A stretch of 56,900 nt of DNA from Ruminococcus sp. UBA4385. Lineage in GTDB: Bacteria; Bacillota_A; Clostridia; Oscillospirales; Ruminococcaceae. Each line of letters begins with the position of its first letter. Positions within the stretch are counted from its first letter, which is position 1. The stretch spans positions 1-56,900 of the forward strand of contig DGRP01000031.1 of NCBI GenBank assembly GCA_002391065.1, in the 5' to 3' direction. The notes below the pieces were generated by a model. It was given only the letters and a program-made list of their open reading frames with translations. It did no database searches and had not been told where the DNA came from. A program made the position numbers and the translations under genes. Below, piece by piece: positions 17,200 through 26,671 of the stretch.

Positions 17200-17806
17200 T
17201 CTTCTTGTCATAATACTTTTTCAGAAAGCTCATTCTGTGTATCTCGCACGGTCCGAACTCATCTATCATCTGATAGTGTAGCTTCGTGCCGTAGCCCTTG
17301 TGCTTTTCAAACTGATACTGAGGGTATTTCAGGGCCATCTCCTTCATGTATCTGTCCCTTGCGACCTTTGCAAGAATAGACGCCGCAGCTACCGACTGGC
17401 TCTTTGAATCGCCCTTTACAACTGCGCTCGCCTCACAGGGAAGGTTATCGGGCACCTTGTTGCCGTCTATCAGGCATATATCGGGAGTAATGCCAAGCTG
17501 CTCTACTGCTCTTCTCATTGCGAGCATAGCACAGTTAAGGATATTAAACTCCTCTATCTCCTGAACGCTTGCGGTCGCTATCGCCCAAGCCTTTGCTTTT
17601 TCTTTTATCTCATCAAATAAGAGCTCTCTTTTCTTTTCGGAAAGCTTCTTGCTGTCATTTATGCCTTCAATTACCGTATCTTCATCGAAGATGACTGCTG
17701 CCGCAAATACATCTCCTGCAAGAGGTCCTCTGCCTGCTTCGTCACAGCCGCAGACAAGTGCGAACTCCTGTCTCCACTCACGGTCAAACTCATACAGCTC
17801 GTTCAT
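17192..17806 (-). CDS. rnhB: Ribonuclease HII
   Basis: A 204-residue RNase HII that nicks RNA in RNA/DNA hybrids, including single ribonucleotides in DNA. Metal-binding acids are Asp22 and Glu23 (CDEAGRGPLAG) and Asp114 (LIDGNK), with a further Asp in VVKGDSKS. Its ATG lies one base after the rbgA stop codon. Confidence 0.95.
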   Translation of the reverse strand: MNELYEFDREWRQEFALVCGCDEAGRGPLAGDVFAAAVIFDEDTVIEGINDSKKLSEKKRELLFDEIKEKAKAWAIATASVQEIEEFNILNCAMLAMRRAVEQLGITPDICLIDGNKVPDNLPCEASAVVKGDSKSQSVAAASILAKVARDRYMKEMALKYPQYQFEKHKGYGTKLHYQMIDEFGPCEIHRMSFLKKYYDKKNE

Positions 17807-17807
17807 T

Positions 17808-18704
17808 TCAGTACCCCTTTGGCTTTTCGAGTGTGAGCCTGCCTATTTTGCCTGCTCTGTACTCATCAAGGACTGTGGCTGCTGCTCTCTCGGTGTTGAT
17901 ATCTCCGCCCCGAACAAGGAAGCCTCTCTTCCTGCCGACACGCTCCAGAAGCTCATATCCGACTGTGCAGCCCATCATTTCATCATCGGGCTCTTCTATC
18001 CCCGAAAGGTCAATACCGTAACGCTCAATGATAAGTTCGGGATAGTTTTCCTTCAGATATTCCAGAAGCCTGCACGCAAGGTACTCTGTATCCATAATCT
18101 GATCCTTGACCGCACCTGTGAACGCAAGCCTTTCACCTACAAGCTTATCCTCAAACTTCGGCCAGAGCACGCCCGGCATATCAAGGAGCTCAAAGCCCTC
18201 ATCAAGGCGCACCCACTGCTTGCCTCGGGTAACTCCGGGTCTGTCCTCAACCTTTGCAAGCTTTGAGCCTGCAAGCCTGTTTATAAGAGATGACTTTCCG
18301 ACATTCGGGATACCGCAGATCATCAGTCTTATCGGTCTGCCCTTCATGCCCTTTTCGTTCCACCTGCCGATGTCGTCGGCAAGGAGTTCTCTGAGCTTTG
18401 CATAGAATTTGTTTATATTCCTTCCGCTTTTGCAGTCAAGTGCAAGAGCGTACATATTCTTCTTTGAAAACCAGTCAAGCCACATATCCGTTACATTCGG
18501 GTCAGCGGCATCTGACTTATTGAGTATTACAAGTCTCGGCTTTCTCTGTGTGAGCTTGCCGATCTCAGGATTGTGGCTCGAATAGGGTATGCGGGCGTCA
18601 GTCATTTCAACGACAGCGTCAACAAGCTTCATATTCGCAGCCATAAGCCGTCTTGTTTTCGCCATGTGGCCGGGAAACCACTGTACCTGCGATACCTCGC
18701 TCAT
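17808..18704 (-). CDS. rbgA: Ribosome biogenesis GTPase RbgA (YlqF)
   Basis: A 298-residue circularly permuted GTPase: G4 (NKSD, 62-65) precedes G1 (GIPNVGKSS, 131-139) and G3 (DMPG, 175-178). The N-terminal WFPGHM motif is typical of YlqF. It acts in late assembly of the 50S subunit. It follows lepB by 11 bases with an AAGGAGGC site and is followed by rnhB, the same order as in Bacillus. Confidence 0.95.
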   Translation of the reverse strand: MSEVSQVQWFPGHMAKTRRLMAANMKLVDAVVEMTDARIPYSSHNPEIGKLTQRKPRLVILNKSDAADPNVTDMWLDWFSKKNMYALALDCKSGRNINKFYAKLRELLADDIGRWNEKGMKGRPIRLMICGIPNVGKSSLINRLAGSKLAKVEDRPGVTRGKQWVRLDEGFELLDMPGVLWPKFEDKLVGERLAFTGAVKDQIMDTEYLACRLLEYLKENYPELIIERYGIDLSGIEEPDDEMMGCTVGYELLERVGRKRGFLVRGGDINTERAAATVLDEYRAGKIGRLTLEKPKGY

Positions 18705-18715
18705 AAGAGCCTCCT

Positions 18716-19288
18716 TTACTCTACTCTGCCTGTTCCCGCAGAACGGGAATAGGCTCTGAAAATCACCCTGCCGACTATCTCCGATTTTGGAATAAAGCCA
18801 AAGGCTCTTGAATCGGTGGAGTGGTCTCGGTTATCGCCCATTACGAACACATATCCGAACGGGACTTTATAATCAAATCTGTCTGTACTGCTGTTATAAT
18901 TGCTCATATCGAAGCTGCTCTGCTGAAAGCTGTCAACTGATACATAGGGCTCGTCAAGCTTGGCGCCGTCAACATAAACAGCACCTGCCTCACAGTCTAT
19001 AGAGACTGTCTGCCCTGAGACTGCTATCACTCGCTTTATTATCGTTTCTTTCATTGCATCTGAATTCACAACAATGATGTCCTTACTTTCAGGTGCATAG
19101 AACAGATGCGATATTACAAGCATATCGCCCTCATAAAGGGTACTTTCCATAGAAACGCCGTGTACTATTGCAACTCTGAACACAAAGGTGAACAGAAAGA
19201 TCACCAGAAACACTGCAAATACTACAGACTCGCTCCAGTCAAGGAAGGTCTCAAGCGCAGGGTTGCGCTTCCTGCGTTTTTTGTTCAT
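18716..19288 (-). CDS. lepB: Signal peptidase I
   Basis: A 190-residue membrane peptidase that removes signal peptides on the outer face of the membrane. One N-terminal span (about residues 22-40) is followed by the catalytic Ser46 in GVSMEST, Lys85 in IIKRVIA, and the conserved box VMGDNRDHSTDSR. It is the second of two tandem copies, three bases after the first, and lacks the long acidic N-terminal tail of that copy. Confidence 0.94.
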   Translation of the reverse strand: MNKKRRKRNPALETFLDWSESVVFAVFLVIFLFTFVFRVAIVHGVSMESTLYEGDMLVISHLFYAPESKDIIVVNSDAMKETIIKRVIAVSGQTVSIDCEAGAVYVDGAKLDEPYVSVDSFQQSSFDMSNYNSSTDRFDYKVPFGYVFVMGDNRDHSTDSRAFGFIPKSEIVGRVIFRAYSRSAGTGRVE

Positions 19289-19291
19289 AGC

Positions 19292-19930
19292 TTAAACTCT
19301 TCCGAACTTGTTGAACGGGAAAATCCTCAGCACTACCTTACCGAGCACCATATCATTGTCAATAAAGCCAAGTCTCCTGCTGTCGGTGGAATTATTTCTG
19401 TTGTCGCCCATTACAAATATCTTGCCCTTCGGAACATTATACTCATAAACGCCTTCTTCAACCATATATTCTCTGTCAAAGAATCCGCCGTCAACCATAA
19501 CGCCCTTTTTGTTAGGGTCGTCTATTACTTTATCATTGACAGTAATAGTATTGTCATTATAATTGACAACCACCTTATCTCCGCCTGTACCAATAACCCT
19601 CTTGATTATAGTCTTGTGGAAATAATCCGTATTTGCATCTACAACAACGATATCACCCTTTGTCGGTGTATAGTTCAGGTGAGAAATGACAAGCCTGTTT
19701 TCATTCTCAAGAGTATCGTTCATAGAATCTCCCTGAACGAGCACTATCCTGAACACGAATGTAAACACAAGTATCACTATGAACATTGCGAACACAAAAG
19801 ACTCAAGCCAGTCAAGTATCTCATCTTTTATGTTGACCTTTTCAGGCTCTTTAAGATCTGCGGGAGCTGCCTCTGCGGCAAGCTCTATATCCTTCTGATC
19901 GACCTCTCCGAAGCTCTTATTATCTTCCAT
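19292..19930 (-). CDS. lepB: Signal peptidase I (longer paralogue)
   Basis: A 212-residue signal peptidase I. A cytoplasmic tail of about 40 residues, rich in Glu and Ala, precedes a single span (about 44-63); catalytic Ser69 lies in GDSMNDT, Lys110 in IIKRVIG, and the C-terminal box is VMGDNRNNSTDSR. The ATG at 19930 follows GGAG at 8 bases. A longer frame to 19987 begins at the promoter -10 box and is rejected. Leads the operon lepB-lepB-rbgA-rnhB-yraN-thrC. Confidence 0.94.
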   Translation of the reverse strand: MEDNKSFGEVDQKDIELAAEAAPADLKEPEKVNIKDEILDWLESFVFAMFIVILVFTFVFRIVLVQGDSMNDTLENENRLVISHLNYTPTKGDIVVVDANTDYFHKTIIKRVIGTGGDKVVVNYNDNTITVNDKVIDDPNKKGVMVDGGFFDREYMVEEGVYEYNVPKGKIFVMGDNRNNSTDSRRLGFIDNDMVLGKVVLRIFPFNKFGRV

Positions 19931-19992
19931 AGCTATCGCTCCGATCTCAAAATCATTGCCGCAATACTGCGGGGCATAAAAAGCCAAATAAT

Positions 19993-20021
19993 ATTATAAC
20001 AAATTCCGAGCAAAATTACAA
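19993..20021 (-). promoter_or_regulatory. Sigma-A promoter of the lepB operon
   Basis: Minus strand TTGTAA (20016-20021), 17-base spacer, TATAAT (19993-19998). The -35 box lies in the loop of the inverted repeat at 20007-20033. Confidence 0.8.
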
Positions 20022-20033
20022 GTGTTTTGCTCG
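20007..20033. repeat. Inverted repeat over the lepB promoter
   Basis: Perfect 9-bp arms CGAGCAAAA and TTTTGCTCG separated by 9 bases, followed on the plus strand by TTTTTT. It could be an operator for the lepB promoter, or a terminator for plus-strand readthrough. Confidence 0.7.
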
Positions 20034-20073
20034 TTTTTTATTAATTTGTTCATTATTGCCGCATCAGGCTAAA

Positions 20074-20101
20074 AGAAAAGGAGCCGCATAACGGCTCCTT
20101 T
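20074..20101 (-). terminator. Terminator of rplS
   Basis: A 10-bp perfect stem AAAGGAGCCG/CGGCTCCTTT (20077-20101) with a 5-base loop, followed on the minus strand by TTTTCTTTT, 11 bases after the rplS stop codon. Confidence 0.9.
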
Positions 20102-20112
20102 GAAAGAAAGAA

Positions 20113-20457
20113 TTATCTGATTGCTTCCTTAACCTTAGCTGCCTTACCAACTCTGTCACGCAGATAATAGAGCTTAGCACGGCGAACCTTACCTGATCTT
20201 ACAAGCTCAACCTTCTCAACTGCAGGTGAGTGTACAGGGAAAACTCTCTCAATACCAACACCATGAGCCACACGGCGAACAGTGAAGGTCTCGCTGATAC
20301 CGCCATGCTTCTTAGCGATAACTGTTCCCTCAAAGATCTGGATCCTGGACTTGTCACCCTCAGTGATCTTAACGTGTACCTTTACGGTATCACCGATATT
20401 TACCTCGGGAGCATTCTCCTTCATGCTTGACTGTGAAATTGCTTTTAAAGCGTCCAC
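20113..20457 (-). CDS. rplS: Ribosomal protein L19
   Basis: A 114-residue 50S protein with the typical L19 core ([23 protein letters not shown], then [20 protein letters not shown] and [13 protein letters not shown]; length normal). I choose the GTG at 20457 as start: it has a perfect AAGGAGG site at 8 bases and gives the usual L19 N-terminus (MDALKAIS). The ATG ten codons upstream would translate the ribosome binding site itself. Monocistronic, with its own promoter, leader and terminator. Confidence 0.95.
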   Translation of the reverse strand: MDALKAISQSSMKENAPEVNIGDTVKVHVKITEGDKSRIQIFEGTVIAKKHGGISETFTVRRVAHGVGIERVFPVHSPAVEKVELVRSGKVRRAKLYYLRDRVGKAAKVKEAIR

Positions 20458-20572
20458 TTTAAATTCCTCCTTCTTATTTTCAGACATTCATACACCTAAA
20501 GGTCAGCGGACTGTCCATTCTGAGGCTTTCAGCCTCTTTTCTCGTCGGAAGTTACCGACGGTATTCAAATAC
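20458..20572 (-). ncRNA. Candidate L19 leader RNA
   Basis: The 115-base untranslated leader of rplS contains two consecutive hairpins on the minus strand: CGTCGG/CCGACG (about 20542-20562) and GAGGCT/AGCCTC around a GAAA loop (about 20521-20535), then an unpaired-looking GGACAGTCCGCTGACC segment before the gene. Firmicutes L19 leaders are known autoregulatory structures; I infer this is one, but could not compare it with the family model. Confidence 0.5.
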
Positions 20573-20578
20573 TCAAAT

Positions 20579-20607
20579 ATTATACCACATTGAGCCACTG
20601 ATTGCAA
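20579..20607 (-). promoter_or_regulatory. Sigma-A promoter of rplS
   Basis: Minus strand TTGCAA (20602-20607), 17-base spacer, TATAAT (20579-20584). Confidence 0.8.
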
Positions 20608-20614
20608 GGAAAAG

Positions 20615-21316
20615 TCATGTAAAATTTTCTCCGTCAGTCATCAGAAGTTTTGTGCGTTTTGCATAAAACTCATCCATAGTCTGACCTGACCATTCCAGAT
20701 AGGCATCAAGCACCACATTCAGATTGAGATTAAACTCATTTCCCGCAGGAAGCTTTATCTCGATTTTCAGTGCTCCGTCATCGACAGAGAGCCCGAGCAT
20801 AGTTATATGCGGTTTTATATCAACAAGCTTAGTGGTCTTTTTCTTGGTGCGTTTTTCTATCTCTATTGTATCCCTCGCCAGAAAGTCCTCGAAAAGCTTT
20901 TTGCTTTCCTCGGCAGAACGCTCGGTTTTAAGCCTGACCTCATAGCATGAGGAAGCTATTTCCGTATGCTTATGCACAGGTGAATAAACCTCCAGAGCCT
21001 CCAGCCCCTCAGGGAAGCCGGCGTTCAGTCTGTCTCTTACCTCATCAAAGGGAAGCTCCTCGGTGAGCATTATGTCCATTACCTCGCAGTCACTTTCAAG
21101 CCCAAGCGACAGTGCCAGCGGAATATTCAGATATATCTGCGGATTAAAGCCCTGAGTATACCACACAGGAAGCTTTGACTTCTTTATTATTCGCTGGATA
21201 GCTCTCTTCATATCAAGGTGGGATATGTAGATCATTCTTCCCTTTTTTGAGAAAACTATCCTGTACTCAAAGCGCTCTATACGAAGCCTTGCATTTTTTG
21301 GTTCAATTACCGCCAC
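20615..21316 (-). CDS. DUF2344 / TIGR03936 radical-SAM-linked protein
   Basis: A 233-residue protein with the family opening RIVFSKKGRMIYISHLDMKRA followed by the PVWYTQGFNPQIYLN segment. The family is found next to, or fused to, the TIGR03960 radical SAM protein encoded just upstream here; its role is unknown but a tRNA or RNA link is often supposed. The start is taken as GTG at 21316, with GGAGG at 8 bases; a GTG three codons earlier is too close to that site. It overlaps the upstream gene by 14 bases, which indicates coupled translation. Confidence 0.85.
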   Translation of the reverse strand: MAVIEPKNARLRIERFEYRIVFSKKGRMIYISHLDMKRAIQRIIKKSKLPVWYTQGFNPQIYLNIPLALSLGLESDCEVMDIMLTEELPFDEVRDRLNAGFPEGLEALEVYSPVHKHTEIASSCYEVRLKTERSAEESKKLFEDFLARDTIEIEKRTKKKTTKLVDIKPHITMLGLSVDDGALKIEIKLPAGNEFNLNLNVVLDAYLEWSGQTMDEFYAKRTKLLMTDGENFT

Positions 21317-23159
21317 AGTAAACACCTCCGCACTCCGCTTTTACTCCGCAGCCCGAACAGCCCTCGGCACAGTTTCTTGTAGTTACACCCTCATGGGCTT
21401 TTTTATTCTCACGCACAAGGAAGCTGTGAGACACCATATAATCAAGGTGCGACCACGGTGCAATCTCCTCATAGGAACGATGCCTGTTTGCATAGAAGGC
21501 AGGGTCAACACCGCACTCATCAAAGGCTTCAAGCCACTTATCGAACTTAAAATGCTCGTCCCAGCCGTCGAGGTAGCAGCCCTTCTTCCATGCCGTATAG
21601 ATGACCTTGGAAAGCCTGCGGTCTCCCCTTGCGAGGACAGCTTCAAGTATAGAAGTATTCGAGTAATGCATACTGAGCTTTATTTTGCCTGTGGTAAGGC
21701 TTGAAAGCAGGTGCTCCTGCTTCTCTTTTATCATCTCGGGGGTATCCTGAGGTTCAAACTCAAAGGGAGTGAAGGGCTTCGGAACAAAGGTTGCAGTTGA
21801 TACTGATACCTGTACTCCACCCCTGCCCCTGTTTTCCTTCGGGGTCTCATAATAGAGGTCTACAACCTTCTGAGCAAGCCTTGCTATGCCTGCTACGTCG
21901 TCGAGTGTTTCGTCAGGGAGACCCAGCATAAAATAAAGCTTAACGGTAGTATATCCGCCCATAAAGGCTGTTTTGCAGGTTCTCAGGATCTCTTCTTCGG
22001 TGAGGTTTTTGTTTATTACATCTCTTAGGCGCTGAGTGCCTGCCTCAGGCGCAAAGGTAAGACCGCTTTTTCTGACTGCCTTTATTTTTTCTAAAAGCTC
22101 ATCGCTGAAGCTGTCTATTCTGAGTGACGGGAGAGAGAGATTGATATTCTCTTCATCGGTATAATCGGAGAGCTCATCAAGGAGCTTATTTATCTTTGTA
22201 TGGTCGCTTGTTGACAGAGATGACAGTGAAACCTGCTCATAGCCTGTCTGCTCGCAGAGGCACTTTGTCTCATGCTTGATAGTTTCTACGCTTTTCTCTC
22301 TGAACGGTCTGTAGATAAAGCCTGCCTGACAGAAGCGGCAGCCTCTTATACAGCCACGGAGCACCTCTACCACTGCCCTGTCGTGAACTATCTGAGTAAA
22401 CGGCACTACGAAGGCCTCGGGATAATAAACGCTGTCAAGATCGGGGATAACTCTCTTCTTTATCTTTGCCGGCGCTTCGGGAATGTTCGGAGTTATACTC
22501 TTTACTGTGCCGTCCTCATTATAGTCAACATCATAGAACCTCGGCACATAAATGCCCTCTATCTTACAAGCTTCACGCAGGAATTCCTCCTTAGTGGGCT
22601 TTGAGGGCTTCATTTTCTCGTAGAGCTCCATAAGCTCAACGTTTACTTCCTCGCCCTCTCCGAGAATGAATAAATCAATAAAATCGACAAGGGGCTCGGG
22701 ATTGCATACACAGGGGCCGCCTGCGACAACTATCGGTGTAAGCTCTGTTCTCTCGCTCGCAAGCACGGGTATGCCTGCAAGGTCAAGCATCTGAAGTACA
22801 TTATTAAAGGACAGCTCATATTGCAAAGTAAAGCCTATGAAATCAAATTCTGTAAGAGGGTCAAGGCTTTCAAGCGCATAAAGCGGAATATCATTCTCAC
22901 GCATAAGTGCTTCAAAGTCGGTTTCGGGCATGAATACACGCTCGCACCACCAGTTTTCTCTGGCATTTTTAAGACCGTATAGTATCTTCATTCCAAGGTG
23001 TGACATTCCCACATCGTAGGTATCGGGAAAGCAGAATGCAAAACGCACATCAACCTTTGACTTATCCTTGATAACGCTTCCTGCCTCACCGCCGATATAT
23101 CTTGCCGGCTTCTGAGTTTTCAGCAGAAGCCTGCCAAGCTTTTTTCTGATCTCCTCCAT
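21303..23159 (-). CDS. TIGR03960 B12-binding-like radical SAM protein
   Basis: A 618-residue radical SAM protein. The N-terminal third resembles a cobalamin-binding Rossmann region (GMSHLGMKILY, VVAGGPCVCNPEPLV, ILGEGEE), and the radical SAM cluster is CIRGCRFC (Cys270, Cys274, Cys277). The C-terminus has extra cysteines (CAEGCSGCGVKAECGGVYC), possibly a second metal site. The substrate is unknown. It starts after CAGGAGGT and forms a two-gene operon with the DUF2344 protein, the usual arrangement. Confidence 0.9.
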   Translation of the reverse strand: MEEIRKKLGRLLLKTQKPARYIGGEAGSVIKDKSKVDVRFAFCFPDTYDVGMSHLGMKILYGLKNARENWWCERVFMPETDFEALMRENDIPLYALESLDPLTEFDFIGFTLQYELSFNNVLQMLDLAGIPVLASERTELTPIVVAGGPCVCNPEPLVDFIDLFILGEGEEVNVELMELYEKMKPSKPTKEEFLREACKIEGIYVPRFYDVDYNEDGTVKSITPNIPEAPAKIKKRVIPDLDSVYYPEAFVVPFTQIVHDRAVVEVLRGCIRGCRFCQAGFIYRPFREKSVETIKHETKCLCEQTGYEQVSLSSLSTSDHTKINKLLDELSDYTDEENINLSLPSLRIDSFSDELLEKIKAVRKSGLTFAPEAGTQRLRDVINKNLTEEEILRTCKTAFMGGYTTVKLYFMLGLPDETLDDVAGIARLAQKVVDLYYETPKENRGRGGVQVSVSTATFVPKPFTPFEFEPQDTPEMIKEKQEHLLSSLTTGKIKLSMHYSNTSILEAVLARGDRRLSKVIYTAWKKGCYLDGWDEHFKFDKWLEAFDECGVDPAFYANRHRSYEEIAPWSHLDYMVSHSFLVRENKKAHEGVTTRNCAEGCSGCGVKAECGGVYCGGN

Positions 23160-23186
23160 TTTGCACCTCCTGAACTTATTTATATC

Positions 23187-23215
23187 AGTATACCAAATAT
23201 CAAAAGAAATTGCAA
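23187..23215 (-). promoter_or_regulatory. Sigma-A promoter of the radical SAM pair
   Basis: Minus strand TTGCAA (23210-23215), 17-base spacer, TATACT (23187-23192), 28 bases before the ATG. Confidence 0.7.
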
Positions 23216-23219
23216 GCCT

Positions 23220-23789
23220 TTATCTCTCTTCGGTAAGCTCGGACAGAAGCACAAGAATATAGGTTGCTCCGAGAGACGGACTTAGCGACTTTTTCATGAT
23301 AAGCCATGATACCGCAAAAGCAGAGAGCAAAATTACAGCTGCCCTTATAATATCGTACATTCTGTACGGCAGCCAGAGCTTCAGAAGCCTTCCTCCGTCA
23401 AAATATGAAAACGGCAGAAGATTGAATACTCCAAGCACAAGATTTACCAAAACAAGTGTATCGGGCGCTTTAAGCGCAGCAAATATTCCTGCAAGCAGAA
23501 AGTTTACAAAACAGCCTGCAAGCAGTATCACCGTATCGGCAAAGCGGCTGAGAATACGCTCCTTTCGGGGAACGATCTTTATTCCTCCGCCGTAGAGAGT
23601 GACAGACTCGGGTGCTGAGCCGAAAAGGCTCATAGCAAAAACGTGCCCCAGCTCATGGCAGATACAGCTTCCGAATGCCGAAAACAGCTTTAACTCTTCA
23701 AAGCCTGCGGACAGGCTCAGAAGCCCTACCACAAAGAAAAATGAAAAAGTCACGCAGAGCCTTACTCTGCGTATATCTATACACAACAT
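23220..23789 (-). CDS. Site-2 protease family (M50) membrane metalloprotease
   Basis: A 189-residue integral membrane protein. The zinc motif HELGH is at 45-49 inside a hydrophobic segment, and the third ligand is Asp131 in FDGGRLLKLW, preceded by FNLLPF (the family usually shows NxxPxxxLDG). About five hydrophobic segments are visible. It resembles compact SpoIVFB-type intramembrane proteases; a spore role is possible but not shown. The ATG at 23789 lies just after a strong hairpin that ends uvrA. Confidence 0.85.
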   Translation of the reverse strand: MLCIDIRRVRLCVTFSFFFVVGLLSLSAGFEELKLFSAFGSCICHELGHVFAMSLFGSAPESVTLYGGGIKIVPRKERILSRFADTVILLAGCFVNFLLAGIFAALKAPDTLVLVNLVLGVFNLLPFSYFDGGRLLKLWLPYRMYDIIRAAVILLSAFAVSWLIMKKSLSPSLGATYILVLLSELTEER

Positions 23790-23827
23790 AAAATCACCGA
23801 CCCTGAATATCATATTCAAGGTCGGTG
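23790..23827 (-). terminator. Hairpin between uvrA and the site-2 protease
   Basis: A nearly perfect 15-16 bp stem (23795-23827, one G-T pair, very small loop) follows the uvrA stop codon by 10 bases on the minus strand. Only ATTTT follows, so termination may be partial; the GGTCGGTG that would serve as ribosome binding site of the next gene is inside the stem. Confidence 0.6.
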
Positions 23828-23837
23828 AAAAAAATGC

Positions 23838-26660
23838 TTATAACATCTTTTTAAGATACTGTCCCGTGTAGGAAGCCTCGCAGGCTGCTATCTCCTCGGG
23901 AGTACCTGTTGCAACTATAGTTCCGCCGCCGTCGCCGCCCTCGGGGCCGAGGTCAATGATGTGATCAGCTGTCTTGATAACATCGAGGTTATGCTCAATG
24001 ACAAGGACTGTGTTGCCGCCGTCTACAAGCTTTGAGAGCACCTCTATAAGCTTGTGAACATCTGCACTGTGCAGACCCGTGGTCGGCTCATCAAGGATAT
24101 AGATAGTCTTGCCTGTTGCTCTCTTTGAAAGCTCGGTTGCAAGCTTCACACGCTGAGCCTCACCGCCCGAAAGAGTGGTTGCAGACTGACCTATCTTGAT
24201 GTAGCCAAGACCTACATCGTAAAGGGTCTGGAGCTTTCTTGCTATCTTCGGCAGGCTTGAGAAGAAAGCTACACCCTCTTCAACTGTCATTTCAAGCACA
24301 TCGTAGATGCTCTTGCCCTTGTACTTTACGTCAAGAGTTTCACGGTTGTATCTCATACCGCCGCAGACCTCACAGGGAACATATACGTCAGGCAGGAAGT
24401 GCATCTCTATTTTGATTATGCCGTCACCCTCGCAGGCTTCGCAGCGGCCGCCCTTGACATTGAATGAGAACCTTCCCGAGCTGTAGCCCTTCATTTTTGC
24501 ATCAGCCGTCTGGGCGAAAAGCTCACGGATATCGGTGAACACTCCTGTATAGGTCGCAGGGTTTGAACGTGGTGTTCTGCCGATGGGCGATTGGTCAATA
24601 TTGATGACCTTATCAAGATAGGAAATTCCGTTCATCTTTTCAAAAGAGCCGGACCTCATCTTTGCACGATTGAGCTTTCCTGCAAGCTCCTTATAGATTA
24701 TCTCATTCACAAGAGAGGACTTTCCGCTTCCCGAAACTCCCGTTACACAGGTAAATGTGCCGAGAGGAATCTTCGCTGTGATGTTTTTAAGGTTATTCTG
24801 CGTACAGCCGCTGACAGTCAGGAATTTTCCGTTTCCCTTTCTTCTTTTTTCGGGAACGGGTATTTTAAGCTTGCCGCTTAGATACTTTCCTGTGATTGAA
24901 CGCTCGCTCTTTATAATGTCATCGATAGTGCCGCTTGCTACGATCTCACCACCGTGTATGCCTGCTCCCGGGCCTACATCTACGATGAAGTCTGCCGCCC
25001 TCATGGTGTCTTCGTCATGCTCGACAACGATCAGAGTATTACCTATGTCACGCAGGCGCTTGAGCGTTGATATCAGCTTGTCATTGTCCCTCTGGTGAAG
25101 TCCGATAGAGGGTTCATCTAATATATAGAGCACTCCCACAAGTGATGAGCCTATCTGTGTTGCGAGCCTGATACGCTGGCTCTCACCGCCCGAGAGTGTT
25201 CCTGCCGAACGTGAAAGTGTAAGGTATTCAAGCCCTACGCTTTGCAGGAAGCTGAGCCTTGACTTTATCTCCTTGATGATGTTCTCGCCGATTATACTGT
25301 CACGCTTGCTGAGCTTGATATCCTCAAAGAACCTGTATGCCGAGGACACCGACTTATGGCAGAGCTCCGAGATATTGAGATCATTCACTGTAACGCTCAG
25401 CGATTCTTTTTTCAGCCTTTCTCCGTTGCAGACAGGGCACGGCACATCGCTCATGCTTGACTCTATATCTGCCTTCGCCCAGTCGCTGGCTGTTTCTCTG
25501 TAGCGGCGTTCAAGGTTCGGGATAACACCCTCAAAGGCTGAGGAATAATCAACGTTCATAAACTTGGTAGAACGTGAGAGCTTCAGCTTCTGACCCTGTG
25601 TTCCGTAGAGAAATACATCAAGCTCGTCTTTGCTGAGCTCCTTTACGGGCTTATTAAGGTCAATGCCGTACTGCTCGGATATTGCCTTGTAATACATCAT
25701 CGAGATCGAGCCCTCTTCAGTGCCCGACCAGCCGCTTGCCTTGATCGCACCCTCTCTGATCGAGAGGTTCTTGTTCGGTATTATAAGATCGGGGTCGATA
25801 CGCTTGAACACTCCGAGACCCGTACACTTCTCGCAGGCGCCAAAGGGGTTATTGAACGAAAACATTCTTGGAGCAAGCTCACCTATGGATACTCCGTGTT
25901 CGGGGCAGGCATAGTTCTGAGAGAAGAGAAGCTCCTCTCCGCCGATGACATCAACACCAACAAGGCCGCCCGTCAGCGAGGTAACAGTCTCGATACTGTC
26001 GGAAAGTCTGGGCTTTATGCCCTCTTTCATAACAAGGCGGTCAACTATTATCTCTATATTGTGCTTTTTGTTTTTTTCGAGCTTTATCTCTTCCGAAAGG
26101 TCATAGGTGATGCCGTCTATACGAACTCTTACATAACCGCCTTTTCTGGCTCTTTCAAGCTCCTTAACGTGCTCACCCTTACGGCCTCTGATAATAGGGG
26201 CAAGAAGCTGTATTCTTGTGCCCTCTTCAAGCTCACAGATCTGGTCAACTATCTGGTCAACGCTCTGACGTCTTATTTCTCTTCCGCAGACGGGGCAGTG
26301 CGGCACACCTACCCTTGCATAGAGAAGTCTGAGATAGTCATATATCTCAGTTACTGTTCCGACGGTTGACCTCGGGTTTTTCGAGGTTGTCTTCTGGTCT
26401 ATCGAAATAGCAGGCGAGAGACCCTCTATGCTTTCAACATCGGGCTTATCCATCTGTCCGAGAAACATTCTTGCATAAGAGGACAAAGACTCAACATAAC
26501 GTCTCTGACCGTCTGCATATATGGTATCGAATGCAAGGGAGCTCTTTCCCGAGCCCGAAAGGCCTGTCATAACAACAAGCTTATCCCTCGGGATAGTGAG
26601 ATTAACGTTTTTAAGGTTGTGCTCCTTTGCACCCTTGATAATTATTTTATCTTTTGACAT
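23838..26660 (-). CDS. uvrA: Excinuclease ABC subunit A
   Basis: A 940-residue DNA damage recognition ATPase with two ABC modules. First Walker A is GLSGSGKS at 33-40 with signature [12 protein letters not shown]; the second Walker A is GVSGSGKSS with signature [12 protein letters not shown]. Zinc modules are visible as [17 protein letters not shown] and the [14 protein letters not shown] pair. Length is normal. It lies 11 bases after uvrB behind CGGAGGAAACA and shares its LexA-type control. Confidence 0.97.
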   Translation of the reverse strand: MSKDKIIIKGAKEHNLKNVNLTIPRDKLVVMTGLSGSGKSSLAFDTIYADGQRRYVESLSSYARMFLGQMDKPDVESIEGLSPAISIDQKTTSKNPRSTVGTVTEIYDYLRLLYARVGVPHCPVCGREIRRQSVDQIVDQICELEEGTRIQLLAPIIRGRKGEHVKELERARKGGYVRVRIDGITYDLSEEIKLEKNKKHNIEIIVDRLVMKEGIKPRLSDSIETVTSLTGGLVGVDVIGGEELLFSQNYACPEHGVSIGELAPRMFSFNNPFGACEKCTGLGVFKRIDPDLIIPNKNLSIREGAIKASGWSGTEEGSISMMYYKAISEQYGIDLNKPVKELSKDELDVFLYGTQGQKLKLSRSTKFMNVDYSSAFEGVIPNLERRYRETASDWAKADIESSMSDVPCPVCNGERLKKESLSVTVNDLNISELCHKSVSSAYRFFEDIKLSKRDSIIGENIIKEIKSRLSFLQSVGLEYLTLSRSAGTLSGGESQRIRLATQIGSSLVGVLYILDEPSIGLHQRDNDKLISTLKRLRDIGNTLIVVEHDEDTMRAADFIVDVGPGAGIHGGEIVASGTIDDIIKSERSITGKYLSGKLKIPVPEKRRKGNGKFLTVSGCTQNNLKNITAKIPLGTFTCVTGVSGSGKSSLVNEIIYKELAGKLNRAKMRSGSFEKMNGISYLDKVINIDQSPIGRTPRSNPATYTGVFTDIRELFAQTADAKMKGYSSGRFSFNVKGGRCEACEGDGIIKIEMHFLPDVYVPCEVCGGMRYNRETLDVKYKGKSIYDVLEMTVEEGVAFFSSLPKIARKLQTLYDVGLGYIKIGQSATTLSGGEAQRVKLATELSKRATGKTIYILDEPTTGLHSADVHKLIEVLSKLVDGGNTVLVIEHNLDVIKTADHIIDLGPEGGDGGGTIVATGTPEEIAACEASYTGQYLKKML

Positions 26661-26671
26661 TGTTTCCTCCG

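Noticed and set aside
20458..20487. ATG start for rplS ten codons upstream
   Set aside because: It would translate the AAGGAGG site of the GTG start and gives an N-terminus unlike L19.
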